Shown here in pieces: positions 17,508-25,492 of a DNA stretch of 64,000 nt. Both the position numbers and the translations under genes were made by a program. The notes beneath the pieces were generated by a model that saw only the letters and a list, made by a program, of their open reading frames with translations, searched no databases and was not told where the DNA came from. Source of the stretch: an uncultured Clostridia bacterium (GTDB lineage Bacteria; Bacillota; Clostridia; TANB77; CAG-508). Location of the stretch: assembly GCA_934133165.1 (NCBI GenBank), contig CAKPAW010000004.1:1-64000 (forward strand). Reading direction: 5' to 3'. The number at the start of each line of letters is the position of its first letter. The first letter of the stretch is position 1.

Positions 17508-17620
17508 AAAACCAGAATTAAGATTTTGTACGCAGTGTAAACTGCGTACAAAATCTAATTTCTGCCATATTTATCTTCTACAGAAAGTTATCATACTATG
17601 ATAAGTTTCCTAGAATATAA
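17508..17620. repeat. Dispersed hairpin repeat with perfect 16-bp stem
   Basis: At 17521-17556, AGATTTTGTACGCAGT and its exact complement flank a GTAA loop. The pairing extends further outwards with mismatches. The outer part, 17548-17620, is the inverse of 58604-58669 apart from a gap of about 13 bases. A small MITE-like or REP-like element is likely. Confidence 0.7.
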
Positions 17621-17735
17621 AAAATAGAGGAACACTCTTTTAAATAATAATTTTAGGTAAGGAATATAATAGCACACTAGCCAAAAAAAGAAAAGAGAAA
17701 AAGGTATAAAAATTTGTATTTTTTACCAACTTTTC

Positions 17736-17764
17736 TTGAAAAAAAGCAAAAATGCATATATAAT
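17736..17764 (+). promoter_or_regulatory. Promoter of the DUF4321-radC-mre-minC operon
   Basis: TTGAAA at 17736-17741 and TATAAT at 17759-17764 have a 17-bp spacer. No terminator is visible until 24266, so a seven-gene transcript is likely. Confidence 0.75.
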
Positions 17765-17803
17765 ATGAAGGGTAAAACAAAAGAAATAGAAAAGGAGAAA
17801 ATT

Positions 17804-18061
17804 ATGGCTACAAGAGAAAAAAATATATGGATTTTATTAATATTTATTTTATCAGGACTAGTTATAGGTGGTTTATTAGGAGAATTAGCAGGAAAAGTAG
17901 ATTTTTTATGGTGGCTTAGCTATGGACAAAGCTTTGGACTATCATCACCAATACAACTAGACTTAAATATCGTTCAAATATCATTTGGATTAATGTTTAA
18001 AATAAATATATCAAGCATTATAGGAATGATAATTGCAATTTTAATTTATAGAAAAGTGTAG
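17804..18061 (+). CDS. DUF4321 small membrane protein
   Basis: The 85-residue protein has two membrane segments (about 9-27 and 65-82) around a conserved loop with LWWLSYGQSFGL and LDLNIVQISFGL. This is the DUF4321 family, commonly found upstream of radC, maf and mreB in Clostridia, and its function is unknown. AAAGGAG at 17790-17797 sets the ATG at 17804. It is the first gene of the operon, so a role in envelope growth is a guess from position. Confidence 0.8.
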   Translation: MATREKNIWILLIFILSGLVIGGLLGELAGKVDFLWWLSYGQSFGLSSPIQLDLNIVQISFGLMFKINISSIIGMIIAILIYRKV

Positions 18062-18096
18062 TAAAAAATAAATAGGGGCTTAAGGAAAGGAGAAGA

Positions 18097-18771
18097 ATGT
18101 TAACATTAAAACAATTACCAAATTCTGAAAGACCCTATGAAAAAATGGAAATGTATGGAGAAAAAAATCTTTCTAATTCTGAACTTCTTGCTATTATACT
18201 AAAAACAGGTACAAAAGATCAAACAGCCGTAGCAGTAGCACAACAAGTGCTATCATTAATAGAAAGTCAGAATATTAGAGAACTTCAGGGAATTTCTATA
18301 AAGGAATTACAAAAAATAAAAGGAATAGGCAAAGTAAAAGCTATTCAAATAAAGGCTGTATGTGAACTTGCAAAAAGAATGTCAAGACCACAGAAATTAA
18401 ACATACAAATAAAAAGCTCAAAAGATGTAGCAGACTTGCTTATAGAAGAACTAAGATACGAAAAAAACGAAATAGTTAAAATTTTAATATTAAATACAAA
18501 AAATGTAGTACAAAAGATTGTAGATATTTCTATTGGAAATACATTTTCTGCGCATATAGAACCCAAAAGAATTTTTGAAGAAATTCTAAAAACAGGAATG
18601 AGTACATTTATTTTAGTACATAATCATCCTAGTGGAGATGTAACACCAAGTATGAATGATATAAAAACAACAAAAGATATAAAAAATGGTGCAGAATTAT
18701 TAGGTCTAAAATTGTTAGACCATGTAATAATTGGTGATGGAAATTATAAAAGCATATTAACATTAGCCTAA
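18097..18771 (+). CDS. radC: RadC/YsxA-family JAB-domain protein
   Basis: The 224-residue product has an N-terminal helix-hairpin-helix segment (LQGISIKELQKIKGIGKVKAIQIKA, about 65-90) and a C-terminal JAB/MPN metalloprotease-like domain. That domain carries the zinc motif HNHPSG...SMNDIKTT near 173-190. Length is standard. The biochemical role remains unsettled, and the historical DNA-repair assignment is doubtful. GGAAAGGAG precedes the ATG, 35 bases after DUF4321. Confidence 0.9.
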   Translation: MLTLKQLPNSERPYEKMEMYGEKNLSNSELLAIILKTGTKDQTAVAVAQQVLSLIESQNIRELQGISIKELQKIKGIGKVKAIQIKAVCELAKRMSRPQKLNIQIKSSKDVADLLIEELRYEKNEIVKILILNTKNVVQKIVDISIGNTFSAHIEPKRIFEEILKTGMSTFILVHNHPSGDVTPSMNDIKTTKDIKNGAELLGLKLLDHVIIGDGNYKSILTLA

Positions 18772-18802
18772 AAATAAAATATTATGCGAGGAGAAAAGTA
18801 CA

Positions 18803-19835
18803 ATGAAATTATTTTCAATCAAAAGTAAAGATATCGGAATCGACTTAGGAACAGCAAATACGCTAGTTTCGCTAAGAGGAAAAGGAATAGTGTTAAAAGA
18901 GCCATCTGTTGTAGCAATAAAAGCGAAAACAAATGTAGTACTAGCTACAGGAAATGAAGCTAAAGAAATGTTACGGAAGAACTCCAGCACAAATACAAGC
19001 AATAAGACCATTAAAAGATGGGGTTATTGCTGATTTTGGTGCAACTCAATTGATGCTTAAAAACTTAATTTCAAAAGTATGTCAAAGATATAATGTAATA
19101 AGGCCAAGAGTAGTGGTTGGAGTGCCATCTGGTATTACAGAAGTAGAAGAAAGAGCAGTAGAAGAATCTGTACTTCAGGCAGGAGCAAAAGAAGTATATT
19201 TAATAGAAGAGCCAATGGCTGCAGCAATTGGAGCAAATATAGATGTAGCAGAACCAGCAGGAAATATTATAGTAGATATAGGTGGTGGAACTACAGAAGT
19301 AGCAGTTATATCTTTAGGAGGAATTGTAGTAAGTAATTCATTAAGAGTAGCTGGTGATGAGCTAGATGAAGATATTATAAATTATATAAAAAGAGAAATG
19401 AACTTAGCAATTGGAGAAACAACAGCAGAACAAATAAAAATACAAATAGGATGTGCTATGCCACTAATGGCAGATATGTCTATGGAAGTAAGAGGAAGAG
19501 ACTTAACTACAGGACTTCCAAGAAATATACAAGTATATTCATCACAGATACAAGAGGCAATGGCAGAATCAATTTCAGAAATAGTAGAATGTGTAAAACA
19601 AACGCTAGAAAAGACTCCACCAGAACTTGCATCAGATATAGTAGAAAAAGGAATTGTATTAGCAGGTGGTGGAGCATTAATACAAAATTTAGATAAATTA
19701 CTTAGCATAAAAACAGAAATGCCAGTATATGTAGCAGAAAATCCACTAGAATGTGTAGTAAAGGGAACAGAAAAAACAATAGAAGATTTAGAAAAGTTAA
19801 AGTCAGTTTTAATAAATGGTAGAAGAAGAAAATAA
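18803..19835 (+). CDS. mreB: Rod-shape actin MreB, requires +1 frameshift
   Basis: The 343-residue bacterial actin organises lateral wall synthesis. Residues 1-57 include the phosphate-1 motif GIDLGTANTLV and end ...GNEAKEML. The downstream frame continues GRTPAQIQAIRPLKDGVIADF, exactly where the family continues, through phosphate-2 (DIGGGTTEVAVISLGG) and the adenosine motif (LAGGGALIQNL). The break is the zero-frame codon CGG at 18974-18976 (ATG TTA CGG AAG). Skipping the C gives GGA (Gly58), and otherwise a stop comes at 19033. Everything else is intact and free of drift, which argues against a decaying gene. MreB is normally essential in rods, and mreC next door breaks in the same way. 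Confidence 0.9.
18974..18976 (+). other. Candidate +1 recoding site in mreB
   Basis: The zero-frame reading is TTA CGG AAG and the restored reading is TTA GGA AGA. The restored Gly-Arg-Thr-Pro is invariant in the MreB family. Confidence 0.7.
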
Positions 19836-19911
19836 AGAAATATAATTTTAAATAAAAGACTAAAATTTTATTAAAGCTATCTTCTATAAAAGGAAAGGTA
19901 GGAAATCGAAA

Positions 19912-20725
19912 GTGCGCAAAAGTAAGAGGACAAGCATAATAGGAATAATAATTACGATAATAGTATTAGTTGTTATTGTAATAGTATCTAATATAAAAAT
20001 AGAAAATGTTACACACTTAGAAAGTGGTGTAGGTGTGCTTGTAATACCTATTCAAAATGGATTAACTTACTTTAAAAATTGGATTTCACGGAAACAATAG
20101 CTTTTTTACAAATATAAACACATTACAAGAAGAAAATGAAAAACTAAAACAAAAAAATAGTGAATTAGAACAATCACTAAGAGAGTTAGAAATAATAAAA
20201 TCTGAAAATAACACATTAAAGGAATATGTAAATTTAAAAGAAAAATATAATGAATTCCAAACAGTACCAGCATATGTAATAAACAAAGATATAAGTAATT
20301 ACAATGACACAATAATAATAAATGTAGGTTCAAAAGATGGCGTTGCAGTAAATATGCCAGTAATTTCAGAAAAAGGTTTAGTAGGACATATAATTTCAGT
20401 AACAGAAAGCACAGCAAAAGTCCAAACAATTATAGATACAGCAAGTACAACAAGTTGTTTAATAACAACATCAAGAGATATGATTATAGCAAGGGGAACA
20501 TTAAATAGTAGCTCCACATTAAAGGCAACATTTATACCAACAAATGCAACAATATTAGAAGGAGACAAAATAGAAACATCAGGACTTGGAGGAATATATC
20601 CAAAAGGAATCCATATAGGAACAATTAAAAAGGTTGTAAATACAAAAAACATAACAGACAGATATGCAATGATAGAAACAGCTGTAAACTTTGAAAAACT
20701 AGAAACAGTGTTAGTAATAAAATAG
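19912..20725 (+). CDS. mreC: Rod-shape protein MreC, requires +1 frameshift
   Basis: The two frames together give a 270-residue MreC, a bitopic protein linking MreB filaments to the wall-synthesis enzymes. Residues 9-30 form the membrane anchor, and a coiled coil (LQEENEKLKQKNSELEQSLRE) spans about 69-105. Beta domains with VNVGSKDGV-like and GLVGHIISV motifs follow. The start is GTG 19912 behind GGAAAGGTAGG. The zero frame ends six bases past CGG at 20089-20091 (ATT TCA CGG AAA CAA TAG). Skipping the C gives TCA GGA AAC and continues to 20725. Only the first 59 residues are read in the upstream frame. Confidence 0.88.
20089..20091 (+). other. Candidate +1 recoding site in mreC
   Basis: The zero-frame context TCA CGG AAA CAA TAG ends translation two codons after CGG. 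The +1 reading is TCA GGA AAC AAT AGC. The P-site codon again ends in A, and the recoded codon is again GGA. Confidence 0.7.
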
Positions 20726-20820
20726 AATTATAAAAAGTAATTAAAAAGTGGCTAATAGTACATGTTCAAAGTAAATATAAAAACAAGATTAACAAACCAA
20801 TTAAAAGAAAGGAGTACAAT

Positions 20821-20838
20821 ATGATGTATATATTATAA
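20821..20838 (+). CDS. Five-codon leader ORF upstream of mreD
   Basis: AAAGGAGTACAAT followed by ATG ATG TAT ATA TTA TAA encodes MMYIL. The ribosome site is better than the one of mreD itself, 22 bases downstream. The ORF sits in an AT-rich hairpin (ATGATGTATATA/TATATATCAT). It may couple or attenuate mreD translation, but could equally be a chance ORF. Confidence 0.3.
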   Translation: MMYIL

Positions 20839-20860
20839 TTATATATCATATAAAGGAAAA

Positions 20861-21394
20861 ATGAAAAAAACACTTGCAATAATACTATTAATAATAGCAT
20901 TTTTAATAATATATTTCCTTCAAGCAAACTTCTTCAATTGGTTCACAATAGCAGGAGTAAAACCAAACTTCTTCATAGTATTTATATTATTTATAAGCCT
21001 ATATGCAGGAGTAAAAGTAGGAATTCCATTTGGAGTAATATCAGGTTTATTTTTAGATATAATACTTGGAAAAAATTTAGGAACCTATGGAATAATGTTC
21101 GGAATAATAGGTATAATAGGTGGTTACTTTGATAAAAACTTTTCTAAAGAAAGCAAAATAACAATAATTTTAATGGTAATAGGAAGTACATTCATATTCG
21201 AAATAGGAAGCTATATTATACAAATAATAGAACAATCAATAAATGTAGAAATAATGGACTTTATAAGAATCCTTCTTATAGAAGCAATGTATAATACAAT
21301 ATTAACAATAATATTTTATCCATTAATACAAAAACTAGGATATAAAGTGGAAGAAACATTTAAAGTACAAAGAATATTAACAAGATATTTTTAA
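20861..21394 (+). CDS. mreD: Rod-shape protein MreD
   Basis: The 177-residue integral membrane protein has about five hydrophobic segments and the family's conserved GVKPNFFIVFILFISLYAG and FGVISGLFLDIILG stretches. It completes the MreBCD elongasome scaffold with the two genes upstream and PBP2 downstream. AAAGGAAAA precedes the ATG. Confidence 0.88.
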   Translation: MKKTLAIILLIIAFLIIYFLQANFFNWFTIAGVKPNFFIVFILFISLYAGVKVGIPFGVISGLFLDIILGKNLGTYGIMFGIIGIIGGYFDKNFSKESKITIILMVIGSTFIFEIGSYIIQIIEQSINVEIMDFIRILLIEAMYNTILTIIFYPLIQKLGYKVEETFKVQRILTRYF

Positions 21395-21469
21395 ATAATA
21401 TAAAAATTTAATCAAATGTAATTAAAAATAAAAGATATTAATAGTAAAATGAAAATAGGAGGTGATTAG

Positions 21470-23584
21470 TTGAATTATAGTAGAGATAAAAAAGTAAAGT
21501 TAAGATACAATATAGTATCAACTTTAGTCTATATAATAGGAATAGTTCTACTTCTTCAACTATTTAACCTTCAAATAGTACATGGCGAAGAATATAGAGA
21601 GCAATCAAATACAAGATTAACAAGAGAAAGTGTACAAGAAGCTGCAAGAGGGAATATATCAGACCAGTCAGGAAACAAACTAGCAACAACAACTTTAGGT
21701 AGTTGCTTACAATTATATAAAACAAAAATAGATACACAAACTTTAAATAACACACTTTTAAAAATAACACAAATACTAGAGGCAAATCAAGATGCATATG
21801 TAGATAATTTACCAATAAGTGTAGAGCCATTTTCATTCACAATAAGCGAAGATGCACAAAAAGAATGGAAAAAGCAAAATAAAATAGATGAAAACAAAAC
21901 AGCAGAAGAATGTTTTTACATATTAAAAGAAAAATACAAAATAGAAAATGAAAATGTTCAGGAAGCAAGAAAAATAATGACACTTCGTTACTATATAGCA
22001 AAAAATGGTTATAGTAACACAAAGTCTGTAGAATTAGCAGGAAATTTAAGTCAAAATAGTTTAGCACAATTTAATGAACAAAATGCAGATTTTCCAGGAG
22101 TAACAATAGCTTCAAAATCAATAAGAAACTATCCATCAGGAAGTTTAGCATCACATATATTAGGGTACACAAGTAGTATTTCCTCAGAAGAACTTAAAGG
22201 AAAAGAAGACAGATATACTCAAAATGATATAATAGGAAAAACAGGAATAGAGTATATTATGGAAGAATACTTAAAGGGTAAAAATGGAATAAAACAAATA
22301 GATATGGCAGTAGATGGAACAGTTACAGATGAATACATTTCAGAAGAAGCAGTAAGCGGTTCAGATGTTATTTTAACAATAGATGCTAACCTTCAAAAAG
22401 TTACAGAAAGTACACTAAAAGAAAGTATAGAAAGTATAAGTACTTCAGAGGGAGTAAATGTAACAGGTGGTTCAGCAGTTGTTATGAAAGTAAAAACAGG
22501 TGAAGTGCTAGCAATGGCAAGTTATCCAGATTTTAATCCACAAGACTTTGTAGGTGGAATAAGTACAGATAAATGGACATATTACACAAAAGAAGCAGAA
22601 TCAGAATATGCAAGAATGCATCCTTTTGTAAATAGAGCAATATCTTCACCATCATCACCGGGATCAACATATAAAATGGTAACAGCAATAACAGGATTAG
22701 AAACAGGAGCAATAACTATAAGAGAAAAAATAAATGACGTAGGAATATATAAATTTTCATCAGATTATAATCCAAAATGTTGGTATATTAGAGGACATGG
22801 CTATTTAAATGTAACAGATGCAATAGTACACTCTTGTAACTATTTCTTCTATGAAGTAGGAAATAGGTCAGGAATACAAAATTTAGCAAAATATACCAAA
22901 GCATTAGGTTTAGGAAAAAAGACAGGAATAGAATTATTAGGAGAAGAAGCGGGATATGTAGCAAGCCCAGAAACTTCAAAAAGTTTAGGACAAGTATGGA
23001 ATGGAGGAGATATTTTACCAGCAGCAATTGGACAAGGAAACAATAGTTTTACAACACTTCAAATGGCAAAATATACAAGTATGCTAGCAAATGGTGGAAA
23101 TGATATAGATGTTAGTATAATAAAATCTGTAATAGATTCAAATGGAAATGAAATAGATAAGCAAGAAATAAATAACTATTTAAAAAATCGTTTAGGTATA
23201 GAAGAAGATACTAGCGAAAAAGTAACATTCAAACAAGAAAACTTAAATGCAGTACTAGAAGGAATGAAAGGAGTTACTACGGAATCAGGAGGAACAGCAT
23301 ACTCAATATTCAAAAACTTCAATATAGAAGTAGGAGGAAAAACAGGTTCTGCACAAACAGGAAGAGTAGACGAAAATGGCAAAAAGATAACAAATGCATG
23401 GTTCGTAGGATTTGCACCATATGATGAACCAGAAATAGCAATAGTAGTAATGATAGAAAATGGACAATCAGGAGGGAAAGCAGCAGTTCCAGCAAGAGAT
23501 ATAATAGCAGAATATTTTGGAATGAATGCAAACCAAGTAACAGAAGATATGAGTGCAAGACCAACAGTGGAAATGCAAAACTAA
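21470..23584 (+). CDS. mrdA: Penicillin-binding protein 2 (elongasome transpeptidase)
   Basis: The 704-residue class B PBP has an N-terminal anchor (about 15-36), a dimerisation/pedestal domain and a transpeptidase domain. The catalytic S399-T-Y-K402, the S455-C-N457 motif and K624-T-G626 are all present with normal spacing. It cross-links peptidoglycan during rod elongation. The mreBCD-mrdA order matches the classical cluster. A transpeptidase for septum or spore cortex is less likely because no ftsL or PASTA domain is seen. The TTG start at 21470 follows a strong AGGAGGTGA. No mrdB/rodA follows; minC does. Confidence 0.9.
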   Translation: MNYSRDKKVKLRYNIVSTLVYIIGIVLLLQLFNLQIVHGEEYREQSNTRLTRESVQEAARGNISDQSGNKLATTTLGSCLQLYKTKIDTQTLNNTLLKITQILEANQDAYVDNLPISVEPFSFTISEDAQKEWKKQNKIDENKTAEECFYILKEKYKIENENVQEARKIMTLRYYIAKNGYSNTKSVELAGNLSQNSLAQFNEQNADFPGVTIASKSIRNYPSGSLASHILGYTSSISSEELKGKEDRYTQNDIIGKTGIEYIMEEYLKGKNGIKQIDMAVDGTVTDEYISEEAVSGSDVILTIDANLQKVTESTLKESIESISTSEGVNVTGGSAVVMKVKTGEVLAMASYPDFNPQDFVGGISTDKWTYYTKEAESEYARMHPFVNRAISSPSSPGSTYKMVTAITGLETGAITIREKINDVGIYKFSSDYNPKCWYIRGHGYLNVTDAIVHSCNYFFYEVGNRSGIQNLAKYTKALGLGKKTGIELLGEEAGYVASPETSKSLGQVWNGGDILPAAIGQGNNSFTTLQMAKYTSMLANGGNDIDVSIIKSVIDSNGNEIDKQEINNYLKNRLGIEEDTSEKVTFKQENLNAVLEGMKGVTTESGGTAYSIFKNFNIEVGGKTGSAQTGRVDENGKKITNAWFVGFAPYDEPEIAIVVMIENGQSGGKAAVPARDIIAEYFGMNANQVTEDMSARPTVEMQN

Positions 23585-23649
23585 AAATAGCTTAATTTTA
23601 TAACTACAATATATGTCTTTAATAAAACGAGAAGGGAAATGAGATTAAT

Positions 23650-24267
23650 ATGAAAAATTGTATTACAATACAGCTAAAAAAAGATGAGATATGGATAAAA
23701 ATAAGAGAAGAAGCAGAAGAAAAAGAAATAATAGAGAGCCTAGAAGAAAAAATAGCAGACCTAAAAAAACTATATAAAGGAGATAAAACACCTATTAAAG
23801 TAGTTGGTAAAGTCTTAAAAAATAAAGAAATAGACGAAATAAAAGAAATAATAAAAGAAAACATAGATGTAGAAGTAGACTTTGAAAGTCCAACAACATT
23901 AGGTCTTCATGGAATAAAAAAAGGATTTTACCAAGAAATAAAGTCATCAGAAACAATGTTTTATAAATCATCTTTACGTTGTGGGCAAAAAGTAGAATTT
24001 GAAGGAAGTATTGTAGTACTGGGAGATATTAATGCAGGTGCAGAAGTAATAGCAGAAGAAAATATCATAGTGTTAGGAGAAATAAGAGGGTTAGCACATG
24101 CAGGAGCAAAAGGAAATAGAGAAGCAATAATAGCAGCAAACAAAATAGCTTGCCCACAAATACGTATAGCAGACAAAATAAAAGAATTTGAAAAAGAAGA
24201 ATTAGAAGAAATAAAAAAATATGAATATGCATACATTAACGAAAACGATGAAATAGAAGTAGAATAA
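23650..24267 (+). CDS. minC: Septum site-determining protein MinC
   Basis: The 205-residue product has a variable N-terminal FtsZ-inhibiting domain (about 1-95) and a C-terminal beta-helix (about 100-185) with the repeats VVLGDINAGAEVIAEENIIVL and GLAHAGAKGN that bind MinD. The strand-by-strand match to MinC is good. It is the last gene of the operon and is followed by a strong terminator, so its usual partner minD is not next to it. Either minD lies elsewhere or this MinC acts differently. Confidence 0.88.
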   Translation: MKNCITIQLKKDEIWIKIREEAEEKEIIESLEEKIADLKKLYKGDKTPIKVVGKVLKNKEIDEIKEIIKENIDVEVDFESPTTLGLHGIKKGFYQEIKSSETMFYKSSLRCGQKVEFEGSIVVLGDINAGAEVIAEENIIVLGEIRGLAHAGAKGNREAIIAANKIACPQIRIADKIKEFEKEELEEIKKYEYAYINENDEIEVE

Positions 24268-24295
24268 AAAATCCGCTATAGCGGATTTTTTTTTA
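24266..24295 (+). terminator. Terminator of the mre-minC operon
   Basis: AAAATCCGC-TATA-GCGGATTTT is followed by more T residues. It carries the same TCCGCTATAGCGGA palindrome as 5333-5360. Confidence 0.9.
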
Positions 24296-24757
24296 ACTTA
24301 ATAACAATAAAATCAAAGAAATATAAAGATAAGTATCTTTTACATCTTCTTGATAAAGAAAAAATAAAATGCAAATAATTAGTATATCATCAAAATGAAG
24401 TTTTAATCCAAAAATTTCAAAATATTCATCAGAAAAATAGTTATCTTCAAAACAGGAATCGATGATTGTCAATCTATTGTTATTATTATTATTATCTCTA
24501 TTATTTTGAGAACGTGTAACGTTAGGGGAGTAATGTGTTTCAGTATTTTTATTAGAAACATTACTATAGTTATGTAAATTACGGTTTGAACGATAAGTTG
24601 AATTGTAATTTACATTATGCTCCGAATTGTATGTAGGGGCACAAACTGAATTATGTGATGTTTCGCGTTTAGCATTATAAGCAAAATTATTACCTGAGTA
24701 ATAATGAGAAGGTCTTCTATAAAAAGGAGGACCAAAGAAAGGATAAAAATTCATCAT
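24293..24757 (-). CDS. Asn-rich protein with hydrophobic C-terminus, unknown
   Basis: The 154-residue product begins MMNFYPFFGPPFYRRPS, has an Asn/Ser/Tyr-rich low-complexity middle (residues 20-95, including a run of asparagines) and ends in a two-part hydrophobic tail (FEIFGLKLHFDDILIICILFFLYQ near 112-135, then LYISLILLLLS). I associate this tail with uncharacterised clostridial proteins encoded beside the next gene. Its ATG overlaps the stop of the upstream gene by four bases, so the two are translationally coupled. A spore-envelope role would fit but is not shown. Confidence 0.6.
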   Translation of the reverse strand: MMNFYPFFGPPFYRRPSHYYSGNNFAYNAKRETSHNSVCAPTYNSEHNVNYNSTYRSNRNLHNYSNVSNKNTETHYSPNVTRSQNNRDNNNNNNRLTIIDSCFEDNYFSDEYFEIFGLKLHFDDILIICILFFLYQEDVKDTYLYISLILLLLS

Positions 24758-25140
24758 TTCATTTTTTCACCACCCATTGGACCAAAGTTTTCCATAATTG
24801 AACTCATATTAAGAAGCTGTATATATTGGTCGACCTTTTGCTTTCTACTAGGCTTTAAATAAGGCTTTAAAGAAAGTAGCAAATTAGATCGAGGATTATT
24901 TTTATTATTATTCATATTTTCCATAACTTGTTTTATTTTTAAAATCGTATTCATATCTATATTGCCCAAAGGGCTATTTTGTTCAGAGTTATTTCCAAAA
25001 TTATTTTTAAAGAAATTTTCAAAATTAAAATTATTATTACTATCGGAATTACCAGAATTGTTGTTATTATCATTGTTGTCTTTAAAAGAAGAAACAAATT
25101 CTTCAAAGTCTGGAAAAGAGGAATTAACATTATTATTCAT
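24754..25140 (-). CDS. Asn-rich soluble protein, unknown
   Basis: The 128-residue product has an Asn/Phe/Ser-rich low-complexity N-terminal half. The ordered C-terminal half contains MNTILKIKQVMENM and PRSNLLLSLKPYLKPSRKQKVDQ, a helical pattern I have seen in uncharacterised clostridial proteins. CGAGGTGATTTATCT on the minus strand provides the ribosome site. It forms a two-gene operon with the overlapping hydrophobic-tailed protein. No enzymatic motif is visible. Confidence 0.6.
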   Translation of the reverse strand: MNNNVNSSFPDFEEFVSSFKDNNDNNNNSGNSDSNNNFNFENFFKNNFGNNSEQNSPLGNIDMNTILKIKQVMENMNNNKNNPRSNLLLSLKPYLKPSRKQKVDQYIQLLNMSSIMENFGPMGGEKMK

Positions 25141-25492
25141 AGATAAATCACCTCGTATAACTAATAATATGCGACAAACTAAAAAGTGTTACAAAAATGA
25201 TTAAAATTTAAATTGATTTCAAATTAAAAGATTGATTTAAACAAAAAGCATAAAAAAATTATATAAAATTTACTAATTTAACAAAATTGTAATATTGTAA
25301 TAAAAATTTAATATAAAACCACCGAAAATAGCTTCCGTAAACGAAAAGCTTACTTACCAATATTTACAAGTGTTACAAGTATTGAAAAGAAAAAAATAAT
25401 ATGCAAAAATGTAAATAAATATATAATAAGGACGAATTATGTCTATAAGATATTATAATTCAAAGTGTCATAAAACTTAGGAGGAAAGTTGT
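25141..25492 (+). promoter_or_regulatory. Upstream region of the first adhesin unit
   Basis: This 350-bp AT-rich gap contains TAGCTTCCGTAAA at 25329-25341, repeated exactly upstream of the second adhesin unit at 39493-39505. TATAAT occurs at 25422-25427 without a good -35. AGGAGGAAAGTTGT precedes the ATG at 25493. No other gene is visible. Confidence 0.5.

Larger units (their letters stand above)
17361..17803. other. Intergenic region between mecA and the mre operon
   Basis: It holds the mecA 5' region, the long hairpin repeat at 17508-17620 and the operon promoter at 17736-17764. I see no coding frame with a ribosome site; the apparent extension of the DUF4321 frame to 17714 covers the promoter. 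Confidence 0.6.

Noticed and set aside
18803..20725. mreB and mreC as ordinary pseudogenes
   Set aside because: Both proteins are complete and conserved on each side of the junction, the operon is intact, and the same CGG-A design recurs in a third gene. Decay does not predict this.
21470..23584. SpoVD or FtsI-type division PBP
   Set aside because: No PASTA domain or mraW/ftsL neighbourhood is seen; the position directly after mreBCD fits the elongation PBP2.
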